64,000 nt of DNA from the NCBI RefSeq assembly GCF_000230995.2, contig NC_019973.1, positions 2,866,001 through 2,930,000 on the forward strand. The letters are read 5' to 3'. The DNA comes from Mesorhizobium australicum WSM2073. GTDB taxonomy: Bacteria > Pseudomonadota > Alphaproteobacteria > Rhizobiales > Rhizobiaceae. The position numbers and the translations under genes are program-made. The notes under the pieces were generated by a model. The model ran no database searches, had not been told where the DNA came from, and worked only from the letters and a program-made list of their open reading frames with translations. Positions 17,221 through 25,523 of this stretch are shown piece after piece; position 1 is the first letter of the stretch, and every line of letters starts with the position of its first letter.

Positions 17221-18351
17221 ATGGATCGTATCGTTGTTGTCGTGAGCGAGCCCAAATCCCTTGCAACCACGCGGGGACATCTTCTGCTCGCGCTGCGCGC
17301 TGCCGGATACGAAGTGCATGCTCTGGCGCCGCGCGATGCCACGACCGTTCGTTGGCTGTCCGAGAACGGCATCCTCTTTCACGCGTTGCCAATGGAACGG
17401 GCTTCTATTGCGCTATTCGGCGACACGTCGTTGGCTTTTCGTCTTTACAACAAGCTGCGAGAGCTCAAACCGCGTGCCGTCCTGACCTGCGCGATCAAGC
17501 CAATCGTGTATGGCATGCCCGCGGCGCTGATTGCGGGGGTGCCGCGCCGGCACGCGCTTATCACAGGCCTCGGCTATGCGTTCACGGACCGTCACAAATC
17601 TCTACGGTGGAGGATCGTCAATGCGGCGGCCCGGCTTCTTTATGGCGCGAGCCTGCGTGTTGCCACCACTGCCACCTTTCAGAATCTCGATGACCGGGAT
17701 GACTTTCGTCGCCTGGGACTACTCGGGCGCACACCGGCCAATGTCGCCAACGGTTCGGGTGTAGACCTTGAACGCTTCAAGGTCGTGCCATTGCCGGAGA
17801 AGCCGCGGTTTCTCATGATCGCACGCCTACTTCGCGATAAAGGTCTCGCGGAATATCTGGGTGCGGCGAGGCTGGTGAAGGCGGTTCGCCCAGAGGCTCG
17901 TTTCGACCTGGTCGGCGACCGGGATCCAAATCCAGCGGGATTTCCAGCGTCGGAGATTGAGGCAGCCGTCACAGACGGAACCATCCACTACCACGGGCCT
18001 GTCGATGATGTACGCCGACTGATCGGCGATTCTCGCATCTTCGTGCTTCCATCTTACCGGGAGGGTACGTCGCGATCGGTCCTGGAGGCGATGGCAATGG
18101 GGCGCCCGGTGATCACGACAGATGCGCCGGGTTGTCGTGCGCCGATCATCCCCGGCGTGAACGGCCTTTTGGTGCCGGTTGGCGCCACGCCTTCCTTGGC
18201 GCAAGCCATGATCCGCTTGATCGACAACCCAAACGAAGCCGAGTACATGGGCAAGAACAGTCGATCGATCGCAGAAGAGCGCTATGATGTTCACAAAGTT
18301 ACAGCTCACATGATGGAAATTATCGAAACCGGGCACCAAGCCGCAAAATGA
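17221..18351 (+). CDS. GT4 family glycosyltransferase
   Basis: 376-residue GT-B fold retaining glycosyltransferase. The N-terminal acceptor domain has TTRGHLLLALRAAGYEVHAL. The donor domain begins at PRFLMIARLLRDKG and carries the GT4 E-x7-E signature in YREGTSRSVLEAMAMGRPVI. It resembles the CapM/PglA branch that adds an amino sugar to undecaprenyl-linked sugars. Its stop overlaps the methyltransferase start by ATGA, so the two are coupled. The start at 17221 has only a weak ribosome site. Cytoplasmic face of the inner membrane is likely. Confidence 0.87.
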   Translation: MDRIVVVVSEPKSLATTRGHLLLALRAAGYEVHALAPRDATTVRWLSENGILFHALPMERASIALFGDTSLAFRLYNKLRELKPRAVLTCAIKPIVYGMPAALIAGVPRRHALITGLGYAFTDRHKSLRWRIVNAAARLLYGASLRVATTATFQNLDDRDDFRRLGLLGRTPANVANGSGVDLERFKVVPLPEKPRFLMIARLLRDKGLAEYLGAARLVKAVRPEARFDLVGDRDPNPAGFPASEIEAAVTDGTIHYHGPVDDVRRLIGDSRIFVLPSYREGTSRSVLEAMAMGRPVITTDAPGCRAPIIPGVNGLLVPVGATPSLAQAMIRLIDNPNEAEYMGKNSRSIAEERYDVHKVTAHMMEIIETGHQAAK

Positions 18352-19187
18352 CCTTTGCAGGGAATCCATCCTCAAATCGCTACGAATTCGGGGCTAATTG
18401 GGCGTCCTTCATCGATAGGCACTATTCGCCTGAACGCCGTCGGATGGCGGCACAGAAGCTCTTGTCATTCCTCGGCAGACAGAGCCTCGAAGGAATCCAC
18501 TTTCTCGATATCGGCAGCGGCAGCGGACTGCACTCGCTTGCTGCCTTGGACGCAAAAGCGGACAGGATACATTCATTCGATTTTGACCCGCTTTCGGTAA
18601 GCACAACCGGCAAGCTGCGCCATTTGGCCGGTGACCCGCCGAACTGGAATGTTGAACGCGGCGACGTGCTCGACATCGACTACCTGAACAAGCTGGGCAC
18701 CTGGAACCTGGTCTATTCCTGGGGCGTGCTCCACCACACCGGTGCCATGTGGCAGGCAATCGAAAATGCGGCGCGCACGGTTGCGCCCGGTGGTCTATTC
18801 TTCATCGCTCTTTACTCATCGAATGTCGTGAGGCCTTCGGCGCAATTCTGGCTCGACGTGAAACGGCGATACAATGCCGCCAACCCCCACCAAAGACGCT
18901 GGCTGGAATATTGGTACATCTGGCGCTTCGGGCTCGGTCGCAATCCATTGCGACTGCTCTCGCTTGTGAAGCAGATCTACGAGAAAAAAAAAGGTCGCGG
19001 CATGAGCTATATGACCGACATACGCGACTGGCTGGGCGGCTGGCCAATGGAGTTTGCCGACGACCAGGCGGTGATCGACTTCCTGAACAGACGGTTCGAT
19101 TTCGAGCTCGTCAGGATCTCCACAGGGGAAGCTTGCACTGAATTTCTTTTCCGGAACCCGATCAAATCGACCTCTAAACCGAACTGA
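18348..19187 (+). CDS. Class I SAM-dependent methyltransferase (paralogue of the 14720 gene)
   Basis: 279 residues with motif I FLDIGSGSGLHSLAALD, the acidic IHSFDFDP, the shared block LVYSWGVLHHTGAMW and DIRDWLGGWPMEF. The gene begins inside the stop of the GT4 gene (ATGA overlap), which implies it modifies the sugar that enzyme adds, or the product right after. Similarity to the minus-strand methyltransferase suggests an old duplication now lying in inverted orientation around tviB and the glycosyltransferase. Confidence 0.86.
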   Translation: MTFAGNPSSNRYEFGANWASFIDRHYSPERRRMAAQKLLSFLGRQSLEGIHFLDIGSGSGLHSLAALDAKADRIHSFDFDPLSVSTTGKLRHLAGDPPNWNVERGDVLDIDYLNKLGTWNLVYSWGVLHHTGAMWQAIENAARTVAPGGLFFIALYSSNVVRPSAQFWLDVKRRYNAANPHQRRWLEYWYIWRFGLGRNPLRLLSLVKQIYEKKKGRGMSYMTDIRDWLGGWPMEFADDQAVIDFLNRRFDFELVRISTGEACTEFLFRNPIKSTSKPN

Positions 19188-19247
19188 GGGAACGGCATGC
19201 AACAACAAAGTCAAGCGCGTCATTGGGTCGATGCGGCGAGACACATT

Positions 19248-21077
19248 TCAAGCGCTCTGGTCGCCGTTTTTCGTCCATATATGCGGCCGGCCGTCTTCGA
19301 GGGTCACGATTTCATCGCAATTTTCCACCGTCGTGAGGCGGTGCGCGATGATCAGCACCGTCAGGTCGGCGGGTAATTCCCGGATCGCCTCCATGACCGC
19401 GGCCTCGGTCTCCATGTCGAGCGCGCTCGTGGCTTCATCGAACACAAGCACGGAAGCCTGCTTATACAAGGCCCGAGCGATGCCGATGCGCTGGCGCTGG
19501 CCACCCGATAGACGAACCCCACGCTCGCCCACCCGCGTTTCATAGCCCTGGGGCAAGCCTTCTATGAAATCTGCCAAAGCGGCCTGCTGCGCGGCACTGC
19601 GCAAGCGCTCACGATCGATCATGGCAGGATCGATGCCGAAGGCGATATTGTCGGCGATGGAAGCGTCGGCGAGGAAGATGCTTTGCGGCACATGCGCGAT
19701 TTGTGTTTGCCACGCCCGCCGAGTAGCGCCATCCAGCTTCTGGCCGTCGATCTCGATCGCTCCGCCGGTCGGCTCGAGCAAGCCCATTATGAGATCGACT
19801 GCCGTGCTCTTGCCGCTGCCTGTCTTGCCTACGAACCCGATCTTGGTCCCTTTCGCGATCGTGAGATTGAACCGCTCAAGTATCGCCGGTTGGTCAGAAG
19901 CGTAACGAAACGACAGATCCTTGAGCATGATCGCGCGATCGAATGGGAGGCGCTTGGCCGGCGGCTGGTTCCACTCTGGGCCAACTGGTGCCTCGAGCGC
20001 CTGAAGCACGACTTCAGCGCCGGCAAGATTGCTCAGTATCAGCGCCCAATTGCCGTATACAAGCTGCATGGAGGGGAGCAGGCGCTGCGCTCCAAGAACA
20101 AATGTTCCCAGTATGGGAAGGACTTGGCCGGGATCGTTCGAGCGGGTGATGAGGAAATAGGCAAGCGCCGCTATGATCACCATCCCCGCGGCTTCGATCG
20201 CGAAACGCGGCGCGCCCGCCGCAAGCGCGTTGGTTGCGTTCGCGCGCTGCAGGCGTGAGTCGAGTTCGCTGTATCGCGAGAGAAAGTACGGTTGGGTGTC
20301 GTTGATGATGACATCGCGGATGCCACCTAGTCCCTCCTGGACAGATCGGATGCCTTCGGCCTGTGTGGTGGCGATAATTTGTGCATTCCTCTTGAGGTGC
20401 TTGCGGATGACAAGCGACATGGCGAGGTAGACCGCGCCAAAGCCCGCGAAGATAACGAAGGTGATGAACGAACTTAGAGCAAAAAGGGCGGCGACGATAA
20501 AGAGACCGATGATTATGCCGCTAATTGATTGCAACAGTGGCAGCATTACACCCGCGGTGATGGCTTGAACCTGCCGGAGCGCGGCCAACACAGAACTGGA
20601 GTTGCGCGAAACGTGATAGCTGTAGGGCTGGCGGAGTATTTGGTCATAGACCTTCACGCCGACCTCGTGTCCGAGCGAGAAGACATAAGAATTCGTGGCC
20701 CAGGCAAGGAATATGCGCACAGCGCCGGCCATGATCGCGACCACCGAAAAAACAACGGTTAGACCGAGGAGGCTGTCTGCAGAGCCGGTCAGCCGAAAGC
20801 CGACAAGCTGGCGTGCGAGGAACGAATCGCCGCCAACCGCCTCGGGATTGGCGATGCGCGCGAGAAACGGCAACAAGGCACCCAAAGTAGCAGCTTCCGC
20901 AAGTGCACCGAACATCATCAAGACAAGGAGGCCGAAAAACTGCCTCTGTCTAATTTTCGATACCTGCCGCCACAAGCGTCGCAGTGTGTCGAAAGTGCTG
21001 CCCGAGTTTCGGTTTCCGCTCAATGCCAAATCGATGTCCGCATCCAGCGCGCTCAATGCACACGTTCGTAGCTCCAC
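19248..21077 (-). CDS. ABC exporter, MsbA/PglK-like lipid-linked glycan flippase
   Basis: 609-residue half-transporter: six-span membrane domain (about 45-340) fused to an ATPase (about 370-600). Walker A is GFVGKTGSGKSTAV, the signature [11 protein letters not shown], Walker B VLVFDEATSALD, followed by the H-loop IIAHRLTTVENCD. The N-terminal layout (WRQVSKIRQRQFFGLLVLMM, then AEAATLGALLPFL) matches PglK-type flippases that turn undecaprenyl-PP oligosaccharides across the inner membrane. The start is a GTG at 21077 and somewhat uncertain. With no Wzx visible, this is the best candidate exporter for the glycan assembled by the neighbouring genes. Confidence 0.88.
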   Translation of the reverse strand: MELRTCALSALDADIDLALSGNRNSGSTFDTLRRLWRQVSKIRQRQFFGLLVLMMFGALAEAATLGALLPFLARIANPEAVGGDSFLARQLVGFRLTGSADSLLGLTVVFSVVAIMAGAVRIFLAWATNSYVFSLGHEVGVKVYDQILRQPYSYHVSRNSSSVLAALRQVQAITAGVMLPLLQSISGIIIGLFIVAALFALSSFITFVIFAGFGAVYLAMSLVIRKHLKRNAQIIATTQAEGIRSVQEGLGGIRDVIINDTQPYFLSRYSELDSRLQRANATNALAAGAPRFAIEAAGMVIIAALAYFLITRSNDPGQVLPILGTFVLGAQRLLPSMQLVYGNWALILSNLAGAEVVLQALEAPVGPEWNQPPAKRLPFDRAIMLKDLSFRYASDQPAILERFNLTIAKGTKIGFVGKTGSGKSTAVDLIMGLLEPTGGAIEIDGQKLDGATRRAWQTQIAHVPQSIFLADASIADNIAFGIDPAMIDRERLRSAAQQAALADFIEGLPQGYETRVGERGVRLSGGQRQRIGIARALYKQASVLVFDEATSALDMETEAAVMEAIRELPADLTVLIIAHRLTTVENCDEIVTLEDGRPHIWTKNGDQSA

Positions 21078-21196
21078 GACAAGTCACAACCGATGCCCAT
21101 TGACAATTTTGTCGCGGAAGCAGGAAGGTGAAGTGTCCACAACTCTGCGTAATGGCGAGAGAGACCGCGATTGCGGTGAAGTGATATGCTTCAACC

Positions 21197-22105
21197 ATGA
21201 GCGACGCTATAAAGATTCGGGATCGAAAGCAGCGGCTGACCTTGATTGCGGCATTGCTTCGCACACTCGGCGTGTTCTCCGCCGGGGTAGGGAGCGCGCT
21301 TCTGTTCTTCGTCTCGGCATACCCGCTTGGATTGGTCAGCGCCTACCCCGCTCCCCCCGCTGCCGCAATTGAGGGGCCGCTGGGGTTTGCGCAGAAAGTG
21401 GCAAACGTCGAGGATCTCTACCGGCGCCAGAGCGAGCCAATGCAGGCGTATCTCGAGCGTCTCACGACGGCCGTGGCGGGTGGAATGGTGCACTATTGGA
21501 CAGAAGGTGACCGCTGGGCGGTCGCTGATGTGCCCTACACGCGGATCGGGATTTTCGACAACTACCTGCTCTGGATCCTGAGCTTTCGCCCAGAATATCG
21601 GCAAACTCTTCAGAATTATGAATTCGTGACTCCCCGCAAAGCACTCGATCGGGGCTATGGGTTCTGCTCCCAAGTTTCGAAGATCGTCTACTCTGTCCTC
21701 GCCGATCAAGGCATCGAAGCCACGATCTATAGTGTCCCCGAGCACACTGTGGTTGAGTCCAACGGCAGCATTCTGGATTCCGACTACGGTGTCTTCGTTC
21801 CTCACTCGCTCGAGGACGTGCAACAAGACCCGTCGATCATCGACGACTATTACGCGCAATTCGGGCCGATGCTGCCTCTGTTAAGGAGGGCGTATGGTCA
21901 GGCCTGGCAGCCGCTTGGCACCGCCGAAGACTTCAACAGCGTACGTGCCTACGAGGCAAAGTTCGAGCGCTTGAAATGGGCTCCGCCGCTGGCGTTTCTA
22001 GGAAGCGGTGTCTTGCTCGCGGCCATTGGCATGCTGCTCCGGCACCGTGAAAGGCTTGCTCGGCTTGTGCCGGCGCGGGTTCGCAGAACTGCTCGGTCGA
22101 GTTAG
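21197..22105 (+). CDS. Membrane-anchored transglutaminase-like protein
   Basis: 302 residues with two membrane spans (about 23-45 and 264-284) bracketing a soluble part that should face the periplasm. The soluble part carries an apparent transglutaminase-like triad: Cys157 in GYGFCSQVSKIVYSVL, His183 in VPEHTVVES and an Asp at 194 or 196 in SILDSDYGVF. The spacing (26 and 11-13 residues) is that of bacterial transglutaminase-core proteins, which act as peptidases, amidases or acyl transferases. It sits between the flippase and a GT4 gene, so a role in glycan or surface-protein modification is possible but unproven. I know no named homologue. Confidence 0.7.
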   Translation: MSDAIKIRDRKQRLTLIAALLRTLGVFSAGVGSALLFFVSAYPLGLVSAYPAPPAAAIEGPLGFAQKVANVEDLYRRQSEPMQAYLERLTTAVAGGMVHYWTEGDRWAVADVPYTRIGIFDNYLLWILSFRPEYRQTLQNYEFVTPRKALDRGYGFCSQVSKIVYSVLADQGIEATIYSVPEHTVVESNGSILDSDYGVFVPHSLEDVQQDPSIIDDYYAQFGPMLPLLRRAYGQAWQPLGTAEDFNSVRAYEAKFERLKWAPPLAFLGSGVLLAAIGMLLRHRERLARLVPARVRRTARSS

Positions 22106-22134
22106 TTGCTTGCTCGAGACCCTTTGCAGAGCTC

Positions 22135-23499
22135 ATGGTCCGGCAGAGACTGCCGCTTACAGACCGCCGCCTCTTGTGGCTAGCTGGGAACACCAAAAAG
22201 GCGGCGGGGCGGATGATGCTGCGAGATAAATTATCGATGACGGATGCTGAAGCCCAAGAACGCGTTACCGTGCGTTCGGCACCAGTGGCGAAAAGGCCTC
22301 GCCGCAAGGTGCTCTTTGTTGTTGGGACGCTTGATCTCGGCGGCACGGAAAGCCAGCTCGTGCTGCTTGCCACGGAGTTGAAGAAGCGAGGCTGGAACGT
22401 CGAGGTCTTTGCGCTTTCACAGGGCGGCGTTCTGGCCGAAACACTGCATCGCGCAGGAGTGCGGATATCGTACGGGTTTCACCGAGCGACTCCGTCGCGA
22501 ACGTCGATATCGGCCACGGCGGAAGCCAAATCAAGCTTTGCCCCGAAGACGCGGCCGAGCCTGAAGGCGATGCTGGTTCTCGGCGCTGCGGTCACTTCGC
22601 TGGTCATTCGCACTGCTTTGACGCGGCCGCGCGTTGTCCACGCCTTCTTGCCTTTGACCAACTTCCTGGGCGCTCTCGCAGGACGATTTGCCTTGGCACC
22701 ACTCGTCATCACTTCGAGACGCGGTCTGGGCAATCACCAGGAGCGCTGGCCGCGGCTGAAGCGTATGGATCGCATCGCCAACCGGCTCTCACATGTGGTG
22801 GTTGCGAACTCGCATGCAGTCGCGGCCGATATGGCGGCTCGCGATGGCTACGATATCGACCGCGTCCGTGTGATTGCGAATGGTCTCGATCTGGGTCGCT
22901 TCGATCATATCGGCCGCCGACGAGGCGACATGCGGCGCCACCTCGGTCTCGAGGCCGACGACGTCGGCATCGTCATAGTCGCCAATCTGATCCCGTATAA
23001 AGGACATGGCGATCTCATCAACGCGTTTGCTCTCGCCAGCAAAAGTCGACCGAAGCTAAGATTGTTCGTGGCAGGACAGGATCGGGGCATCGGGCCGGGT
23101 CTGAACGACCAAGCCGAGCGCCTCGGGATTGGGTCGAAGGTACGACTGTTGGGACTGCAGAATGATGTCCCGAGCCTGCTCGCCGGCATGGATATCGGTG
23201 TGATCGCCTCCCACGAAGAAGGTTTTTGCAACGCTTTGATGGAAAAACTCGCGGCAGGTCTTCCCGTCGTCGCTACAAATGTCGGAGGAAATCCGGAAGC
23301 TGTCGCGGGTATGCCGGGTTGTGTCCTGGTGATGCCTCGCGACCCTACCGATCTGGCTCGCGGGCTCCTTGCCGTTATTGACCAGTTGCCGGAGCCGGCC
23401 GCCGATCGCGAGTTTCGGCAACGGATGATGAGAGAGCGCTACTCGGTCGGATCCATGGTCGATGCTTATGAACGCCTCTATATCGAGGACAATAAATGA
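22135..23499 (+). CDS. GT4 family glycosyltransferase
   Basis: GT-B glycosyltransferase. The first domain starts at KVLFVVGTLDLGGTESQLVL (residue 58 of the longest frame). The donor domain has RVIANGLDLGRF, IVANLIPYKGHGDL and SHEEGFCNALMEKLAAGLPV with the E-x7-E pair. The long N-terminus is probably not all translated; ATGs at 22213 and 22237 are alternatives, none with a clear ribosome site. A Ser/Lys-rich insert near 120-140 (SRTSISATAEAKSSFAPK) is unusual. It ends inside the start of the Wzy-like gene (ATGA overlap), which links transfer of its sugar to the polymerase or ligase step. Confidence 0.85.
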   Translation: MVRQRLPLTDRRLLWLAGNTKKAAGRMMLRDKLSMTDAEAQERVTVRSAPVAKRPRRKVLFVVGTLDLGGTESQLVLLATELKKRGWNVEVFALSQGGVLAETLHRAGVRISYGFHRATPSRTSISATAEAKSSFAPKTRPSLKAMLVLGAAVTSLVIRTALTRPRVVHAFLPLTNFLGALAGRFALAPLVITSRRGLGNHQERWPRLKRMDRIANRLSHVVVANSHAVAADMAARDGYDIDRVRVIANGLDLGRFDHIGRRRGDMRRHLGLEADDVGIVIVANLIPYKGHGDLINAFALASKSRPKLRLFVAGQDRGIGPGLNDQAERLGIGSKVRLLGLQNDVPSLLAGMDIGVIASHEEGFCNALMEKLAAGLPVVATNVGGNPEAVAGMPGCVLVMPRDPTDLARGLLAVIDQLPEPAADREFRQRMMRERYSVGSMVDAYERLYIEDNK

Positions 23500-25523
23500 G
23501 CGGGACTGCTCTCTCTGAACGCTCAAGGAATTCGGCGCGTCCGATGCGGGCGATCTTGCCCCGCCTCGCCGCCGGCCTGTGCGCATTTACCATAGTCATT
23601 TATCAGTCCTGGTTCATGCCATACTTCCTGCCCTTCTTCACGGGACGGGACGAGTTTGCGAGGCTGGTTTTCCATGCGATCTATGGTGGCGTGCTGATTG
23701 TTTCGATCGCCATTCTTGCGACGCGTCGGGACGTGCGTAGCGCAATTCTTCTGATTGTGATCGCCGCCGCCATGGCAATCGTCCCGGTTACGTTTCATCC
23801 AGTCGGGATCGTAGCCAAGTGTTACCTGATCACGCTTTTCCTCGGCGGCGCGGCGATTGTCCTCATGCTTGCCTCGGCGCCGGCAATCGTGTTGCGCCTC
23901 TCGGCATCAGTCACAGTGCTCAATGCGCTGGTTTGCTTCCTCGATCTCCTCTTTGGCAACGGCTTCACCAACACTCCCGGCCGGGCCGCCGGTTTGGCGA
24001 TCAATCCCAACGTCGCAGCGGCCGGACTTCTGCTTGGCGCTGCCGCGAGCTATCGCGCCGTCGCACAAAAGTGGCGCGCTAGCTTCCTTGTTCTTGTAGC
24101 CATAACGCTTTTTGCGACGCTTTCGCGCTCGACCCTTCTTGCCGCCTTTGCAACGGTGGCTGTGCCCATCATCGTTCGCATTTGGCAATGGTTGCGCAGC
24201 GGCCGTCACATTCAAATCGATCTTGGGGGCTGCGGCCGTGCGTCCATCGTTGCGTTTGCACTGCTGGGAGCTACCGGCATCGCATTGGCCACAAATGCGT
24301 CTTTCCGAATTGCGATGCGGGAATCCTTTGCCGGGATATTGTCTGTAAGCACAGCGCTCGACGAAGCATCGGAGGCTATAGATCGATCTCCGCCTGCCGC
24401 TATAGTGCCAATTGCGCCATCGCCGGAAGGGGGGTGGGTAGATCAACCGGCTGCGCCTGGGGCGAGTTCTGCCAGCATTGTCACGCCTCCCGCCGAACCC
24501 GCGACCAGTTCGGGCCATCCCAAAGCTGGTGCATCTGCGGATGCCGTAACTTCGTCTCCTCTGGCACCCGGTATCGCGCCACCGCCGGCGGTCACCCAAT
24601 CCACGAACGTCGCCAAGATGCAGGCGCTCGCCGATCGGCTGACGAATGAAGGCGAGAGGAACTCGATTTCGGCAAGGGCTCTCTTTCTCGAGCGGGGCTT
24701 GCTCGCCTATCGAGAAGGTGGTTTCTTCGGCAGGGGACTTGAAGACGCGCAAGCCCTCGCGCCCCACAACACCTTCGTCCTGTTTGCAATCGCATTTGGT
24801 CACCTTGGCTGGATGATTCCGATTGGCTTGGTCTGCTTTGCCTTCTGCTTTTCAAGGAACGCCGGCGATCTTGCCCTCGGTGTCGCAGTGGGAGGGGTGA
24901 TGCTGACCTCGCATGACCTCTTGTTGACACCGAGTCTTTTTCTTCCGATTGCGCTTGGGATTGGCGGCATGCTCGCGGCAACGAAAGTGGCTGCCGAAAA
25001 GCCAACACCAACAGGTAAAGGGGAGCGGTGGAGCTTTACTTGCGGAACCGTCGTCGGTGTCGCCGCGTTCGGTGCCGGCTGTGTCGCGATATTGGTCGTC
25101 ACACCACCGCTTATTATCGGACGGCTGCAGAACGAGACCGTGTTTGCCGCGCGGGGCGGATTCGAAACGCTGCTTCCGCGGCCGCAATTTCCCGGCCTTT
25201 TCCAATTAGACAACCTGTCTGGCATTCCGTCTTCGCCAGCATCCTATCTGCGCGAAAACGGGACATCGTTGCGTCGCATAGGCTGGTCTTCGCATTCATG
25301 GCCGGCCGTCGGGCACGGCGAGTATACTTTTCGCCGGCGCGATGCTGTGCTGTTTGCGCCCACGGATTCGAGCGACCCTCGCAGCAATGAGCGAACCTAC
25401 GAAGTCGCCGTCCCGCTTTCGATAGGGGCCCTCTGTTTCGCTCTTCTAGGCACGATCATTTTATGGTCTGTTGCGACGGTGGTTGCCGTGACATTAACAG
25501 ATCGGTCTGCAGCCTCCGGATAA
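23496..25523 (+). CDS. Wzy/O-antigen ligase-like membrane protein with Pro/Ala-rich periplasmic insert
   Basis: 675-residue polytopic protein, longer than the usual 400-450 of the family. Hydrophobic spans run through about 20-280, and the family His motif is ALAPHNTFVLFAIAFGHLGW near 420-440. Just before it, residues about 298-371 are a low-complexity Pro/Ala/Ser stretch (SPPAAIVPIAPSPEGGW and similar). After the last cluster of spans there is an extra soluble domain at about 540-640 and a final span (GALCFALLGTIILWSVATVV). It is coupled to the GT4 gene by ATGA. The C-terminal end overlaps the tail of the convergent acyltransferase gene by 68 bp. Likely polymerises or ligates the cluster's glycan. 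Confidence 0.75.
   Translation: MSGTALSERSRNSARPMRAILPRLAAGLCAFTIVIYQSWFMPYFLPFFTGRDEFARLVFHAIYGGVLIVSIAILATRRDVRSAILLIVIAAAMAIVPVTFHPVGIVAKCYLITLFLGGAAIVLMLASAPAIVLRLSASVTVLNALVCFLDLLFGNGFTNTPGRAAGLAINPNVAAAGLLLGAAASYRAVAQKWRASFLVLVAITLFATLSRSTLLAAFATVAVPIIVRIWQWLRSGRHIQIDLGGCGRASIVAFALLGATGIALATNASFRIAMRESFAGILSVSTALDEASEAIDRSPPAAIVPIAPSPEGGWVDQPAAPGASSASIVTPPAEPATSSGHPKAGASADAVTSSPLAPGIAPPPAVTQSTNVAKMQALADRLTNEGERNSISARALFLERGLLAYREGGFFGRGLEDAQALAPHNTFVLFAIAFGHLGWMIPIGLVCFAFCFSRNAGDLALGVAVGGVMLTSHDLLLTPSLFLPIALGIGGMLAATKVAAEKPTPTGKGERWSFTCGTVVGVAAFGAGCVAILVVTPPLIIGRLQNETVFAARGGFETLLPRPQFPGLFQLDNLSGIPSSPASYLRENGTSLRRIGWSSHSWPAVGHGEYTFRRRDAVLFAPTDSSDPRSNERTYEVAVPLSIGALCFALLGTIILWSVATVVAVTLTDRSAASG

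Noticed and set aside
23907..24803. 298-codon minus-strand frame opposite the Wzy-like gene
   Set aside because: Arg-rich antisense shadow with no domain.
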